Source: Verrucomicrobiaceae bacterium
GTDB taxonomy: Bacteria > Verrucomicrobiota > Verrucomicrobiia > Verrucomicrobiales > Verrucomicrobiaceae
Reading direction: 5' to 3'
Length of the DNA stretch: 64,000 bases
Assembly (NCBI GenBank): GCA_016713245.1
Contig: JADJPM010000004.1
Span: forward strand, 124,001-188,000
The translations under genes and the position numbers were made by a program. The notes beneath the pieces were generated by a model. It was given only the letters and a program-made list of their open reading frames with translations, searched no databases and was not told the DNA's origin. Shown one piece after another: positions 16,123 through 25,374 of the stretch. Each line of letters starts with the position of its first letter. Position 1 is the stretch's first letter.

Positions 16123-18572
16123 GGCGGTGAAGCGTGACTTTGGGTTTGCGTGAAACGAAACGGGCGGCTCAGCGCGACCTCGCGCACGAGATCGCGGAAA
16201 CGATACCCGTCCGGCCTGGTCTTGCGGATGATTTCGTCCAGCGCGACGCGGTCGTAGTATTCGACGCCACGTCCGAGGGCGAAGGTGAGCAGCTTGGCGC
16301 CGAGGTGACGGACGAAATCCTCGTCGCGGGAGGAAAGAATGGCGATGAGTTCCTGCGGCGACTTGAAGGCCTTGCCACCCGGGAGGTCCCCGCTGGCATC
16401 GATGGGCCTGCCCTGGTCCGTATCGCGCCATTGGCCGATGCCGTCGAAGTTCTCCAAGCCGAAGCCGATCGCGTCCATGGTGCGATGGCACGACACGCAG
16501 GTGGGGTTCACGCGATGCTGCACGAGCTGCTCGCGCAGGCTCAGATTCGGCGCGGCGGTGCGGGTTTGTTCGAGTTCGGGGACGTTCGGCGGTGGCGGAG
16601 GCGGTTCTTCGCCGAGGATGGTTTCGAGAATCCACGCGCCACGACGCGTCGGCGAGGTGCGGTTCGGATACGAAGTGAGCATCAGCAGGCTGCCCTGCGT
16701 GAGCACACCCCGGCGCGGCGAGCCGGTGAGCGAGACGCGCTGGAACTCCGCCTTTTTATCGATGCCGGGGATGCCGTAAAACGCGGCGAGCCGGCCATTG
16801 AGAAACGAATAGTCCGCCGTCAGCAGCTCCAGCGCGGGCCGGTTTCCGCGCACGATGGATTCGACGAACATCGTGGTCTCGCGGCGCAGATCGTCCTTCA
16901 ACTCCGTGCTGAAGGTCTTGAAGGTGCCGCGATCCATCGTCACCTCCGGCACTTTCCGCAGATCCAGCCACTGCCCGAAAAACGCCTCGATGAACGCGGC
17001 ACCCCGCGGGTCGGCCAGCAGGCGCTCCACCTGCGCGGCGAGCGTCTGCGGCTCGTGCAGCGTGCCTTTGGCGGCGAGAGCGAGCAGTTCGTCATCCGGC
17101 ATCGAGGCCCAGAGAAAATAGGAGAGCCGCGAGGTCAGTGCGTGGTCGCCCAACGGCGCGATGTCGCCCTCTCCGGCCGGGAGTTCGACGTTGTCGAGGC
17201 GGAACAAGAACTTCGGCGACACCAGCAAGGTCTGCACGGCGAGTTCAATGGCGCGCTCGAAGTCGTCGCCCGCCTTGCGCCGCGTTTCGACAAAGCGCAG
17301 CAGGTCATTCAGCTCATCCGTCTTCAAAGGCCGACGAAACGCACGGTCGCCGATGGCGCGGAGGATCTTCTCCGCTGCTTGAATCTCGCTCAATCCATCG
17401 CCCGGCCGGATTCGCAGCATCGCCTCGTGCGCGGGAGCCAATGTGGCCGCGCCGAACGTCAGCGGCCCGCGCAAGGCCACCCGCCGCACGCCGAGGCGTG
17501 GCGCCAGCAGCGGCTTTTCCAAATGCGCGGCGATTTGCTCCGGTGTGAAGTCGCGGGGAAAGCGGTGATGCACGCGAATCGTGTGCACACCCGCCTGCGC
17601 GGTGAAACGCAGCATGTAAATCTGGCGGCTGGCGGTGGTGCCGTTGCCGGGCTGCACCGGGACGTGACCGATGACCTGGTCATCGCAAAGCAACGTGGCC
17701 TCGACGACGGGCCGCGCCTTCGGGTCGAGCGGATAATCTTTCTCCAGCCAGCGCTCGTTGTTGCCGCGGTCCTTTTCCTCCGGCTTCTCCACACCCCAGG
17801 CGTAAAGCTTGATCTCATACTCGCCGGATACGGGCAGTTCGAAATCGAGCCAGAGTTCTCCCTTCGGCACGATTTCCCAGCCCCGGTCGCTCGGATTGCG
17901 CGGCTTCTGATTGAACTGAAAAAAGACGCCCTCGCTGAACTCATCGTAGGGCGGGACCTCCGTTTTGCCGAGCAGGATGGCGGTGAGCTGTTCGGCAGCG
18001 TTGAGATACTGCTCCATGCGCAACGGCGAGATGCTGAGCACATCGCCGATGTTGTCGAAGCCGTAGCCCACATCGTCCCCGGCGAACTCATCCGCGAACT
18101 TCAGCGACACGCCGAAGAGGTCGCGGATGGTGTGATTGTATTCCGTGCGATTGAGCCGCCGCGCCGTGACCCGCCCCGGTGGCACGGGTTTGGAAGGGTC
18201 CAAATGAATGAGCGCCTGCTCCAGCCACGCGATGACTTCCTCGCGCTCGGCATCGGCCGGCCGCTTCTTGCCATCCGGCGGCATGGCACCGGCCTTGAGC
18301 TGCTTGAGCACCTTTTCCCAGGGTTTGCGATTCGCCAGCATCGCAGCGGGCGTGAGAAACGGCTCCAAGTCGAACTCGCCCTCGGCCGTCGCCGAGTCAT
18401 GGCAATCGAGGCAATAACGCTCCACCATCGGCAGCACTTTCTGATCAAACTCCGCCACGCGAAACGGCTCCGCCGCTGCATTCACGGACGCGAGCAGCGA
18501 AAATGAGCACCCAAGCCAGATTCGTCGGATGGTTGGTGGTTCGATCATGTGGCGCAGGATGTCAGCGGCCAT
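16119..18572 (-). CDS. DUF1592-family large secreted c-type-cytochrome-like protein
   Basis: Up to 817 residues. Two starts are possible: ATG 18572, with AAGG about 8 bases upstream but overlapping the previous gene by 11 bp, or ATG 18548 giving a tidier signal peptide (IRRIWLGCSFSLLASVNAAA). First heme-type motif CLDCH (Cys54, Cys57 from the long start), DUF1587 at VTARRLNRTEYNHTIRDLFG, DUF1592 at SRLSYFLWASMPDDEL, then DUF1588/DUF1585 with the second motif CVSCHRTMDAIGFGLENFD. Coupled to the DUF1552 gene by a 4-bp overlap. Domain content matches the copy at 22.8 kb. Confidence 0.9.
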   Translation of the reverse strand: MAADILRHMIEPPTIRRIWLGCSFSLLASVNAAAEPFRVAEFDQKVLPMVERYCLDCHDSATAEGEFDLEPFLTPAAMLANRKPWEKVLKQLKAGAMPPDGKKRPADAEREEVIAWLEQALIHLDPSKPVPPGRVTARRLNRTEYNHTIRDLFGVSLKFADEFAGDDVGYGFDNIGDVLSISPLRMEQYLNAAEQLTAILLGKTEVPPYDEFSEGVFFQFNQKPRNPSDRGWEIVPKGELWLDFELPVSGEYEIKLYAWGVEKPEEKDRGNNERWLEKDYPLDPKARPVVEATLLCDDQVIGHVPVQPGNGTTASRQIYMLRFTAQAGVHTIRVHHRFPRDFTPEQIAAHLEKPLLAPRLGVRRVALRGPLTFGAATLAPAHEAMLRIRPGDGLSEIQAAEKILRAIGDRAFRRPLKTDELNDLLRFVETRRKAGDDFERAIELAVQTLLVSPKFLFRLDNVELPAGEGDIAPLGDHALTSRLSYFLWASMPDDELLALAAKGTLHEPQTLAAQVERLLADPRGAAFIEAFFGQWLDLRKVPEVTMDRGTFKTFSTELKDDLRRETTMFVESIVRGNRPALELLTADYSFLNGRLAAFYGIPGIDKKAEFQRVSLTGSPRRGVLTQGSLLMLTSYPNRTSPTRRGAWILETILGEEPPPPPPNVPELEQTRTAAPNLSLREQLVQHRVNPTCVSCHRTMDAIGFGLENFDGIGQWRDTDQGRPIDASGDLPGGKAFKSPQELIAILSSRDEDFVRHLGAKLLTFALGRGVEYYDRVALDEIIRKTRPDGYRFRDLVREVALSRPFRFTQTQSHASPP

Positions 18573-20448
18573 CGAGCGCCTTCAGCGCCATGGTGAGGGA
18601 GAATTCGAGGCCGTAGTTCACGGGGGCGGGGCCTTCTTTGCCGAAGAAGCCGGAGGTGCGGCGCTTCAGGGCGTCGCGCATGATTTCGAGTTTCGGGCGG
18701 GCTTTTTCGCCGAGGAGTTCCAGGGCACGGGCGGCGCGAGTGGCGGCGAATTCGTTGCGGCTGTCGAGTTCGGCGGCGAGGAGGTCGAGGGCGGCCGGAT
18801 CGGACTCAAAACGCACGAGTGTCTCCGCGGCGATGATGCGGACGGAGGCGGCGCTGTCCTTCAAAAGCGGCCGCAGCGGCTTCAAGTCATCGCCGAGCGC
18901 GGCGAGGCCCACGGCGGCCCAGTAGCGCACGCTGGCATCGGTGTCGGCGAGTGCGGCAGTGAGCGTGCGGCGATGCTGCGGGCCGTGGCCGACGAGTTTG
19001 GCGATGGGGAGGATGCGGTCGAGCGGGTAGAGCTTGTCGCGATGGGCTCGCAGATGCGCGGAATGGCCGTTTTCGGCGGCGACGCGTTCGGATTCAGGCC
19101 AGAGGCCGAGATCGAGGTCGCGGAGCATGATGGTGTCGAGTTCGGCGAGCATTTCATCGACGCGTTCGCTGTGCCCGGCATCGGCGGAGAGGTCGCGCAG
19201 GCACCAGGGATCGTTTTGCGTGTCGAAAAGCATCACCGGGGGCCGCGAATCGCCCCAGAGATGCTTCTGCACGCTGTTGAGCGAGCCAGCGGCCTTCAGC
19301 GCACGGATCTCGCGGCACAGCTCGCCGTTGCTGTTGTAGCAGGAGAGCAGCGTCTGCTGATCGGCGGGCGGGCGCGTGTCAAAGCTGCGCACGAGATGAA
19401 AACGGCCGTCGCTGATCCAGCGCGTGGTTTCGAGCGTCTCATCCATGCGGTCGCGCGTGCCGTGAACGAAGTGATCTGGCTCCGCGAGGTCGTTTCCGAG
19501 GAACGGGCGGCCGTGCATGTGCGCGGGCACTTTCACTCCGGCGAGATGCAGCACCGTGGGGCCGAAATCGACGAAGCTCACGAGACGATCACTCACCGTG
19601 CCATTCGCCGCAGGCGCGAGATGGCGGAATTTTTCCGGGAAATGCACGAGCAGCGGCACATGCAGGCCGCGATGAAACGCAGCCGCCTTTCCACCCGGCA
19701 TGCCTGCGCCGTGATCGGAGTAGAAAAACACGATGGTGTCCTGCGCGAGACCGTCGGCCTCCAGTTCGGCGAGCTTTTCCTTCACCCAGACATCGAGCGT
19801 GCGGATGCAGTCGTAGTAGCGGGCCACGGTGCGCCGCGCGGTGGGTGTGTCTGGATAATACGGCGGCAGCGGCGCCTTCGCGGGATCGCTGATGTCACCG
19901 GGGCTGAGGCGTGACTGCACCCGCTTCACGAAGTCCGCGTAATCGTCGCGGCTGGTCATGGATTGATGCGTGTCGGTGTAGTTGAAGATGCTGAAGAAGG
20001 GTTTGCCCGCAGGTCGCTTCCGCCAATGCGCGGTCTTGCTGGATTCGTCCCATGCGGTCTGCACAAAGCCCGGCGCGAGGAGGTTGTAGTCCGTCTTCAC
20101 GTTGTTCGATGTGTAATAGCCCGCGTCCCGCAACCACGATGGAAAGCCGCGATAGGCCGTGGGAATCGGATGCTCCGAGCGCATCTGCGAGGTGCCGAGC
20201 GGCCCGGTGTGCATGCCGGTGATCAAGGCGGAGCGCGATGGCGCGCACATCGGCGACTCGGCAAAAGCCCGCGTGTAGCGAATGCTGCGCGAGGCGAGCT
20301 GGTCGATGTGCGGCGTCTTCGCGTAGGTGTCGCCGTAGCAGCCGAGATCAGGACTCATGTCCTCGCAGGTGAGCCAGAGGATGTTTGGCCGGTCCGCTGC
20401 GAGTGAGTGAAAGGAGAAGGCGAGGAGGATGAGAAAAATGGAGCGCAT
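18562..20448 (-). CDS. Secreted sulfatase (sulfamidase-like) with C-terminal HEAT-like region
   Basis: 628 residues, about 130 longer than the other sulfatases here. Signal peptide MRSIFLILLAFSFHSLAA. PNILWLTCEDMSPDLGCYGD and CAPSR (Cys68) resemble heparan N-sulfatase-type enzymes of PVC bacteria; YSDHGAGMPGGK replaces the usual SDNGG block. The extra C-terminal part from about 490 on reads as alanine/leucine-rich helical pairs (DASVRYWAAVGLAALGDDL, DSAASVRIIAAETLV), a HEAT-like solenoid probably used for protein contact. It follows a DUF1552 gene by 47 bp and overlaps the DUF1592 gene if the longer start of that gene is used. Confidence 0.9.
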   Translation of the reverse strand: MRSIFLILLAFSFHSLAADRPNILWLTCEDMSPDLGCYGDTYAKTPHIDQLASRSIRYTRAFAESPMCAPSRSALITGMHTGPLGTSQMRSEHPIPTAYRGFPSWLRDAGYYTSNNVKTDYNLLAPGFVQTAWDESSKTAHWRKRPAGKPFFSIFNYTDTHQSMTSRDDYADFVKRVQSRLSPGDISDPAKAPLPPYYPDTPTARRTVARYYDCIRTLDVWVKEKLAELEADGLAQDTIVFFYSDHGAGMPGGKAAAFHRGLHVPLLVHFPEKFRHLAPAANGTVSDRLVSFVDFGPTVLHLAGVKVPAHMHGRPFLGNDLAEPDHFVHGTRDRMDETLETTRWISDGRFHLVRSFDTRPPADQQTLLSCYNSNGELCREIRALKAAGSLNSVQKHLWGDSRPPVMLFDTQNDPWCLRDLSADAGHSERVDEMLAELDTIMLRDLDLGLWPESERVAAENGHSAHLRAHRDKLYPLDRILPIAKLVGHGPQHRRTLTAALADTDASVRYWAAVGLAALGDDLKPLRPLLKDSAASVRIIAAETLVRFESDPAALDLLAAELDSRNEFAATRAARALELLGEKARPKLEIMRDALKRRTSGFFGKEGPAPVNYGLEFSLTMALKALDGR

Positions 20449-20495
20449 GGTGGATGAGAGAGGCCCGCAAAGTCCTCTGTGCGGGCTACTTGGGC

Positions 20496-21860
20496 TCAGA
20501 CGATTTCTTTGATGATGCCATCGGCTTCACCGCCTTGGAAGTTGTCGGGGACTTTCACACCCATGATGCCAAACATCGTCTGCCAGAGGTTGCCGAGGCG
20601 GGTGTCTTTCCTGGCGATGTGGCCCTGGTGCTTCACGCCGATTTTGTGGCCGCCGACGAGCATGGTGGGCAGGTCGGTGTTGTTGTGGGCGTTCACGGTG
20701 CCGCCGCTGCTGCCCCAGACGAGGCAGGTGTGGTCGAGCAGGGTGCCATCGCCTTCCTTCACGCTTTTGAGCTTCTCGATGAAGTAGGCCCAGTCCTCCA
20801 TATACCAGGTGTCCACGGTGGTGAGCCACTTGAGCTTGTCGGGCTCTTCGCCGTGGTGCGTCATCTCGTGGTAGCCGTAGGGGCAGCCTTTGTAGGCGTA
20901 GCAATGGGTGCCGTCATTGAGGTCGCGCCGGGCGTAGTAGTTGATGACGCGGGTGCTGTCAGTTTGCAGGGCGAGGGTGATGACGTCGAACATGAGGCGC
21001 TGGTAGCGGCGGTAGTCGAAGTTGCCCTTCGCCTGCAGCTCGGGGTCGAGGGCCTGGACGTTTTGCCCGAAGTCAATCGCGGCGACTTGCGGCTTCGGTT
21101 TGTCGAGCCACGCGAGGTCGGTGGCAATGTTTTGCTCCACGTCGCGGATGGAGGTGAAGTATTCGTCGAGCTTGGCCTGGTCGTCTTTGCCGAGGCGGTT
21201 TTGCAGGCGTCTGGCCTCGTCGCGCACGGCATCGAGCACGCTGCCGGTGCGGCCGGCGCCGTTTTTGCGTGCGGCGACCTCCTCGGGGCTTTCGGCGCGG
21301 AAGAGCTTGTCGAAGAGGATGTGCGGGCGGTTCTCCGCCGGGATGGGCGTGCCGCCGCGGGTCCAGGCGAGCGTCTTGTCGATGGTGCCGCTGCCAAAGC
21401 CGGTGCCGCGATGCACGCCGAGCACGAGGCTGGGATAGCGCGTGGCCTTGCCGACGGCCTCGGCGAGTTCCTGGTCGGCGGAGATGCGGAGTTTCGCGTC
21501 CGCCTTGTGCGTGGAGATGCCGGTGAGGTAGGTGCGGTCGCCGCTGTGGCCGCCGGAGTGGGTGAGCTTCAGCCCGCTGATGAGGGTGAAGTCATCGCGC
21601 AGATGGGAAACGGGCTTCAAGATGGGCGTGACCTCCCAATCGCGGCCCAACTTGGCTGGTGTGTAATCACGCCCGTTCACGCCGAGGCCCCACATGGTGA
21701 AAATGCTGCGCCGTGGCCGCTCCGCGTCCGTGATGCCGCCCGCCGTCGATGCCGCGCGTGCCAGCGAGGACATGCTCTCCAGCCAGGGCAGCGCGAGCGT
21801 GACGCCGGCACCTCGGAGCAACGTGCGGCGGGAGATGGGGCGGTGATGGATGAGGTTCAT
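20496..21860 (-). CDS. DUF1552 protein with Tat-type signal
   Basis: 454 residues from ATG 21860, selected because HRPISRRTLLRGAGVTLALP is a twin-arginine signal; the frame stays open further upstream but only across an opposite-strand gene. Blocks: FTMWGLGVNGRDYTP, DFTLISGLKLTHSGGHSGD, TYLTGIS, YPSLVLGVHRGTGFG, and WGSSGGTVNAHNNTDLP near the end. Its natural partner is the DUF1592 gene at 22779-25361, but here 919 bp separate them because an opposite-strand two-gene module lies in between. It begins with ATGAAC, the same bases that overlap the DUF1592 stop. Confidence 0.9.
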   Translation of the reverse strand: MNLIHHRPISRRTLLRGAGVTLALPWLESMSSLARAASTAGGITDAERPRRSIFTMWGLGVNGRDYTPAKLGRDWEVTPILKPVSHLRDDFTLISGLKLTHSGGHSGDRTYLTGISTHKADAKLRISADQELAEAVGKATRYPSLVLGVHRGTGFGSGTIDKTLAWTRGGTPIPAENRPHILFDKLFRAESPEEVAARKNGAGRTGSVLDAVRDEARRLQNRLGKDDQAKLDEYFTSIRDVEQNIATDLAWLDKPKPQVAAIDFGQNVQALDPELQAKGNFDYRRYQRLMFDVITLALQTDSTRVINYYARRDLNDGTHCYAYKGCPYGYHEMTHHGEEPDKLKWLTTVDTWYMEDWAYFIEKLKSVKEGDGTLLDHTCLVWGSSGGTVNAHNNTDLPTMLVGGHKIGVKHQGHIARKDTRLGNLWQTMFGIMGVKVPDNFQGGEADGIIKEIV

Positions 21861-21917
21861 GAGGGGGTGGTGGTTTGCGGTGTTGCGAATGAAGGGGGTG
21901 GCGCTTAATTTGGCCGC

Positions 21918-22268
21918 GTGAACTGGCACGAAGTCATTGATGAACGCAGCTATGAGATGCACCAGGTGATTGCGGATATTCTCCGTCAATCCCCTGGCTC
22001 CTTGGCGCGTGTTTCGCGCTGGATAGAGGACAAGCTCCGTGATGAACGATACTCCGAGGATGGGAAAGAGGCGTTGCGCGAGTGGCAGGCAGTGATTCAC
22101 GGCGAGGGGATGCGTGGCGTGCTGCGAGTGCTGGACGACCGTGGCGACGAGTCCGCGAGGATGCGCCAAAGCACTCCGTTCGCCGTCCTGATGCCCAACG
22201 GTCAGCGCGAGGCAATTTTGCAAAAGTATGAATCGTTACGAACTCGAGCATCTCTTGCGGGCGTCTAG
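21918..22268 (+). CDS. Small hypothetical protein paired with a nucleotidyltransferase, putative toxin-antitoxin partner
   Basis: 116 residues from a GTG start. The sequence is charged and mostly helical (VIADILRQSPGSLARVSRWI, DGKEALREWQAVIHGEG). I do not recognise a named domain. Its 3' end overlaps the next gene by 41 bp, so the two are co-translated. Small helical proteins upstream of DUF6036-type nucleotidyltransferases are commonly the partner in a two-gene module, possibly antitoxin-like. The pair is opposite in strand to all neighbours and splits an otherwise coupled gene pair, which supports its being an acquired unit. Confidence 0.6.
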   Translation: MNWHEVIDERSYEMHQVIADILRQSPGSLARVSRWIEDKLRDERYSEDGKEALREWQAVIHGEGMRGVLRVLDDRGDESARMRQSTPFAVLMPNGQREAILQKYESLRTRASLAGV

Positions 22269-22755
22269 CGGCAACACCGGAGAGAAGCATTTCATCATCA
22301 TCGGCAGCCAGTCGGTGCTGGGCAAACATCCCGATGCACCGCGCGAGTTGCGCAAATCCATGGAGCTGGACATCTACGCCCGGGACAAGCCGGAGCTGCA
22401 CATCGAAATCGAGAGGAATCTCGGCGAGTTGTCCCGATTCAACGAAACCTACGGCTACTTCGCCGATGGCGTCAGCCCGGACACCGCCCTGCTGCCTGTG
22501 GGATGGGAGACGCGCCTCACGCCCGTGTGCAACGAGAACACCGGCGGCGCGACGGGCTGGTGCATTGACCCGGTGGACCTGACGATTGCCAAGCTCGCAG
22601 CCTCGCGTCCCAAGGACATCGCCTTTATCCGCGGCATGTTGAAGCATCACTTCATCCGCCCGGTGGAAATCGAGCGCCTCATCGCGACGTTTGACGACGA
22701 GAAGCTCCGCCGACGGCTCACCGATGCCTTTGCGGTGTGTCGCAGGCCCGAGTGA
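22228..22755 (+). CDS. DUF6036-like nucleotidyltransferase
   Basis: 175 residues. FIIIGSQSVLGKHPDAP followed by MELDIYARD gives the Gly-Ser and Asp-x-Asp-like features of a minimal nucleotidyltransferase fold. DLTIAKLAASRPKDIAFIRGML is the conserved second half that recurs in DUF6036 and related AbiEii-like proteins. Such proteins may transfer nucleotides to tRNA or protein and act as toxins in toxin-antitoxin or phage-defence modules. Only one clear acidic pair is visible, so activity is uncertain. It overlaps the upstream small gene and ends 23 bp before the DUF1592 stop on the other strand. Confidence 0.7.
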   Translation: MNRYELEHLLRASSGNTGEKHFIIIGSQSVLGKHPDAPRELRKSMELDIYARDKPELHIEIERNLGELSRFNETYGYFADGVSPDTALLPVGWETRLTPVCNENTGGATGWCIDPVDLTIAKLAASRPKDIAFIRGMLKHHFIRPVEIERLIATFDDEKLRRRLTDAFAVCRRPE

Positions 22756-22778
22756 GCGCACAGTGGGACAACGGGCGT

Positions 22779-25361
22779 TCATTTGGTCTGAAAAGGTTCG
22801 CTGGTGACGACCGCTTGCACGAGTGATTGCAGGCGCGGCTCGGATTTCAGGATGGTTTCGAGGGTGGCGTGGTCCACGTAGCCCACGGGGCGTCCGAGCG
22901 CGTAGGTGAGCAGCTTTTCGGCGAAGGCGCGGATGAACTTGTCCTGTTCGGCGAGCAGCGCGGCCTTGTAGCCTGACAGGTCGGAGAACTCGCGACCCGA
23001 TTTCAATGCACCGCTGGCATCAATGACCGGCGCGTTCTTTCCGCCGATGCCTTCGCCGTTCTGGCGGTCGCGCCAGGCACCGATGGCGTCGTAGTTTTCC
23101 AGCGCGAGGCCGTAGGGGTCGAGTTTCGCGTGGCAGCTTGCGCAGTTCGGCTCGTCGCGATGTTTTTGCAGGCGCTCGCGCACGGTCAGCTTCGCGCCAG
23201 AGGTGTTTGGCTGGATGTCGCCCGCGTTCGGCGGCGGCGGTGGCGGCGGGTCATTGAGCAGCTTTTCCAAGACCCATGCGCCGCGCCGCACCGGCAGTGT
23301 GCGCGTGCCATCGGCCAGCAGCGTCATCAGCCCGGCCATGCCGAGCACGCCGCCGCGATGATGCTCCGGCTTGAGCGCGACTTTTTGAAACGACTCGCCC
23401 TTCACGCCCGCGATGCCGTAATGCCGCGCGAGGCGTTCGTTGATGACGAGAAAGTCGGAGTCGAGAAAGGCGGTGACCGGCAGGTTTTCAGCGAGCACCT
23501 GCTGGAAGAAGGCCAGCGGCTCCTCGCGTCCGGCCAGCTTCAGCGCGGCATCGTAGTCCTTGTATTCCTTCGCCGGCTCCACGCTGCCGAACTGCTCCAC
23601 ATCGAGCCATTGACCGGCGAAGTTCTCGGCGAAGCGGCGGCTCTTCGGATCGCGCAGCATCCGCGTGACCAGCGCGCGGAGCGTCGCTGGCTGCTTGAGC
23701 GCGTCCTGGTCCGCCAGCGCCCTCAATTCGTCATCCGGCATGGAACTCCACAGGAAATACGACAGCCGGCTGGCGAGTTCGTGGGCGGTCAGCGGGCGTG
23801 CGGCGGTGTTTTTCGCGGATTGCGGCTCCTGGATGAAAACGAAGCCCGGGGAGACCAGCAGCGTCTCCAGGCCGAGGCGCAGCGCGTCGTGAAAAGACAG
23901 CTTTTGCCCGCGCAGGGCCCTGGCGGAGATTTTCACCAGACGCTCCGTCTCCGCATCCTCCACCGGCCGCCGATACGCACGCGGCAGCAGCTTCGCAAAA
24001 ACGCTGCGCAGCCCGGATTCATCCTGCGGCGTCGTTTCGCTGAGGCCGAGCGCGAGATGGCTCGCGGGCGGCCACTGCTTTGGCAGCGGGCCTTCGACCT
24101 CGATTTTGTCCAAAAACAGCCGCGGGGCCTTTTGGGCATCGTATTGCGGATTGGGCAGCCAGCGCGGCCCGTTGAACGCGGCCATGTCCTTCAGCACCAC
24201 TTCGCGTTCGGCCTTCAACCTCGCCACCTCCGCCTCATCACGCGCGGCGACGGCTTTGGCGATCTTGCCCTGGCCTTGCAGCCAGCGCAGATGCAGCGCA
24301 TTCCACTCCGGGTTGTTGATGCGCAGGTCGTTGATGCCGTTCCACGAGGGCACAAAGGGCTTCTTTTGATCCGGCTGGCCCGCACGTAGAAAAATCATCG
24401 CCTCGGCGATGCCGGGCTGCTCCAGCGTGCCCTGCACGGGAAGGTCATGCACGCTCTCCAGCGGCGTGCCGTCCGCGTAGATGAAACGCATCACCACCGG
24501 CACGCCACGTGCACCCGGCGACGCGCCGGCATGCACACGCACGCGGTAGTAGCCGTCCTGCGTGACCAGCTTCGTCAGATCCGGCCGCGGGCCGTAGGGC
24601 ATCATGCACCACTCCTGCTCCTTCCCGCCGTGACCGGCCCACATCTCCACGCCCGTGGCCTTCTTGTCATAAAACGTCGGCCCCAGCGGGATCTGATGCT
24701 TCATGGCCTGCGCGATCTCCGTGGTGGGCGACTCATTGCGGTTCAGATGCCGCTCCGCCTCATAAACATACGTCGTCGCGGCCGGTGGCGCGGCCTGCAC
24801 CGCCTGCCGGGCGATCTCACCGGCCCACTCGAGGTAGCTCGCCATCTGCGTCTGGTCGAAAAACAACGCGCTGCCGATGCGGTCAAAGCCCTCCGCCTTG
24901 CCATCCGCAGGCAGCTCGCGCTTCAGCTTCTCGACGAAGTTCGGATCGAGCTGAAACAGGTCGCCGACGGTGTTCGCATACTCGCGGCGGTTGAGCCGGC
25001 GCATCAAAATGCGTCCGCCCGCCATGCGCGCCTGTTTCTCGGCCTCCTTGAGCTTCGCGCCGACCCACTCCACGACGGCAAACGCCGCCTTGGCATCCGG
25101 CCGCGGTTCCTCCTCCGGCGGCATCTTCCCGTGGTTGATCTGGTTGATGACCTCATGCCAGTCATCCGCCGTGCTGCCTTTGAGGAAGTCCGTGCCGAGC
25201 TGATCCACGCGGAAACCCGCCTTGGCCTTCTTCGCGTCGTGGCAGGCATGGCAGTGCTGCTTTAAAAACGGCAGCACCTCGCGCTCATAATCCGGCGCGG
25301 CGGCAAAAGCCGTCGAAACGCCTGCGGCAAGCAACAGCGAAGGAATCGTAAAGCGCATCAT
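22779..25361 (-). CDS. DUF1592-family large secreted c-type-cytochrome-like protein
   Basis: 860 residues, the longest of the three here. Signal peptide FTIPSLLLAAGVSTAFAAA. Heme-type motif CHACHD (Cys37, Cys40, His41); DUF1587 at LMRRLNRREYANTVGDLF; a long middle segment with the carbohydrate-binding-like EAERHLNRNES and TQDGYYRVRVHAGA; DUF1592 at SRLSYFLWSSMPDDEL; PPPPPPNAGD linker; DUF1588/DUF1585 with CASCHAKLDPYGLALENYD and LTYALGRPVGYVD. It starts 13 bp after the LRR gene. Its stop codon TGA lies in AAATGAAC, the old junction with DUF1552. Confidence 0.9.
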   Translation of the reverse strand: MMRFTIPSLLLAAGVSTAFAAAPDYEREVLPFLKQHCHACHDAKKAKAGFRVDQLGTDFLKGSTADDWHEVINQINHGKMPPEEEPRPDAKAAFAVVEWVGAKLKEAEKQARMAGGRILMRRLNRREYANTVGDLFQLDPNFVEKLKRELPADGKAEGFDRIGSALFFDQTQMASYLEWAGEIARQAVQAAPPAATTYVYEAERHLNRNESPTTEIAQAMKHQIPLGPTFYDKKATGVEMWAGHGGKEQEWCMMPYGPRPDLTKLVTQDGYYRVRVHAGASPGARGVPVVMRFIYADGTPLESVHDLPVQGTLEQPGIAEAMIFLRAGQPDQKKPFVPSWNGINDLRINNPEWNALHLRWLQGQGKIAKAVAARDEAEVARLKAEREVVLKDMAAFNGPRWLPNPQYDAQKAPRLFLDKIEVEGPLPKQWPPASHLALGLSETTPQDESGLRSVFAKLLPRAYRRPVEDAETERLVKISARALRGQKLSFHDALRLGLETLLVSPGFVFIQEPQSAKNTAARPLTAHELASRLSYFLWSSMPDDELRALADQDALKQPATLRALVTRMLRDPKSRRFAENFAGQWLDVEQFGSVEPAKEYKDYDAALKLAGREEPLAFFQQVLAENLPVTAFLDSDFLVINERLARHYGIAGVKGESFQKVALKPEHHRGGVLGMAGLMTLLADGTRTLPVRRGAWVLEKLLNDPPPPPPPNAGDIQPNTSGAKLTVRERLQKHRDEPNCASCHAKLDPYGLALENYDAIGAWRDRQNGEGIGGKNAPVIDASGALKSGREFSDLSGYKAALLAEQDKFIRAFAEKLLTYALGRPVGYVDHATLETILKSEPRLQSLVQAVVTSEPFQTK

Positions 25362-25374
25362 GGAGTCGTGAACG

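Larger units (their letters stand above)
21855..22782. mobile_element. Inserted two-gene module splitting a DUF1592/DUF1552 pair, edged by GTTCAT
   Basis: The pair at 16.1 kb is joined by a 4-bp overlap within ATGAAC. The pair here has ATGAAC (GTTCAT on the plus strand) at both edges of a 900-bp opposite-strand module: 22777-22782 overlapping the DUF1592 stop, and 21855-21860 as the DUF1552 start. This looks like a 6-bp target duplication that keeps the start codon intact. No transposase is present, so the mechanism is inferred. Confidence 0.5.

Noticed and set aside
16134..18506. Plus-strand open frame of 790 codons opposite the DUF1592 gene
   Set aside because: Antisense shadow of a conserved gene; arginine/leucine-rich translation without motifs.
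21934..22782. Minus-strand ORF of 282 codons starting at the ATGAAC of the DUF1592 stop
   Set aside because: Antisense to the two-gene nucleotidyltransferase module; the start is only the remnant junction.
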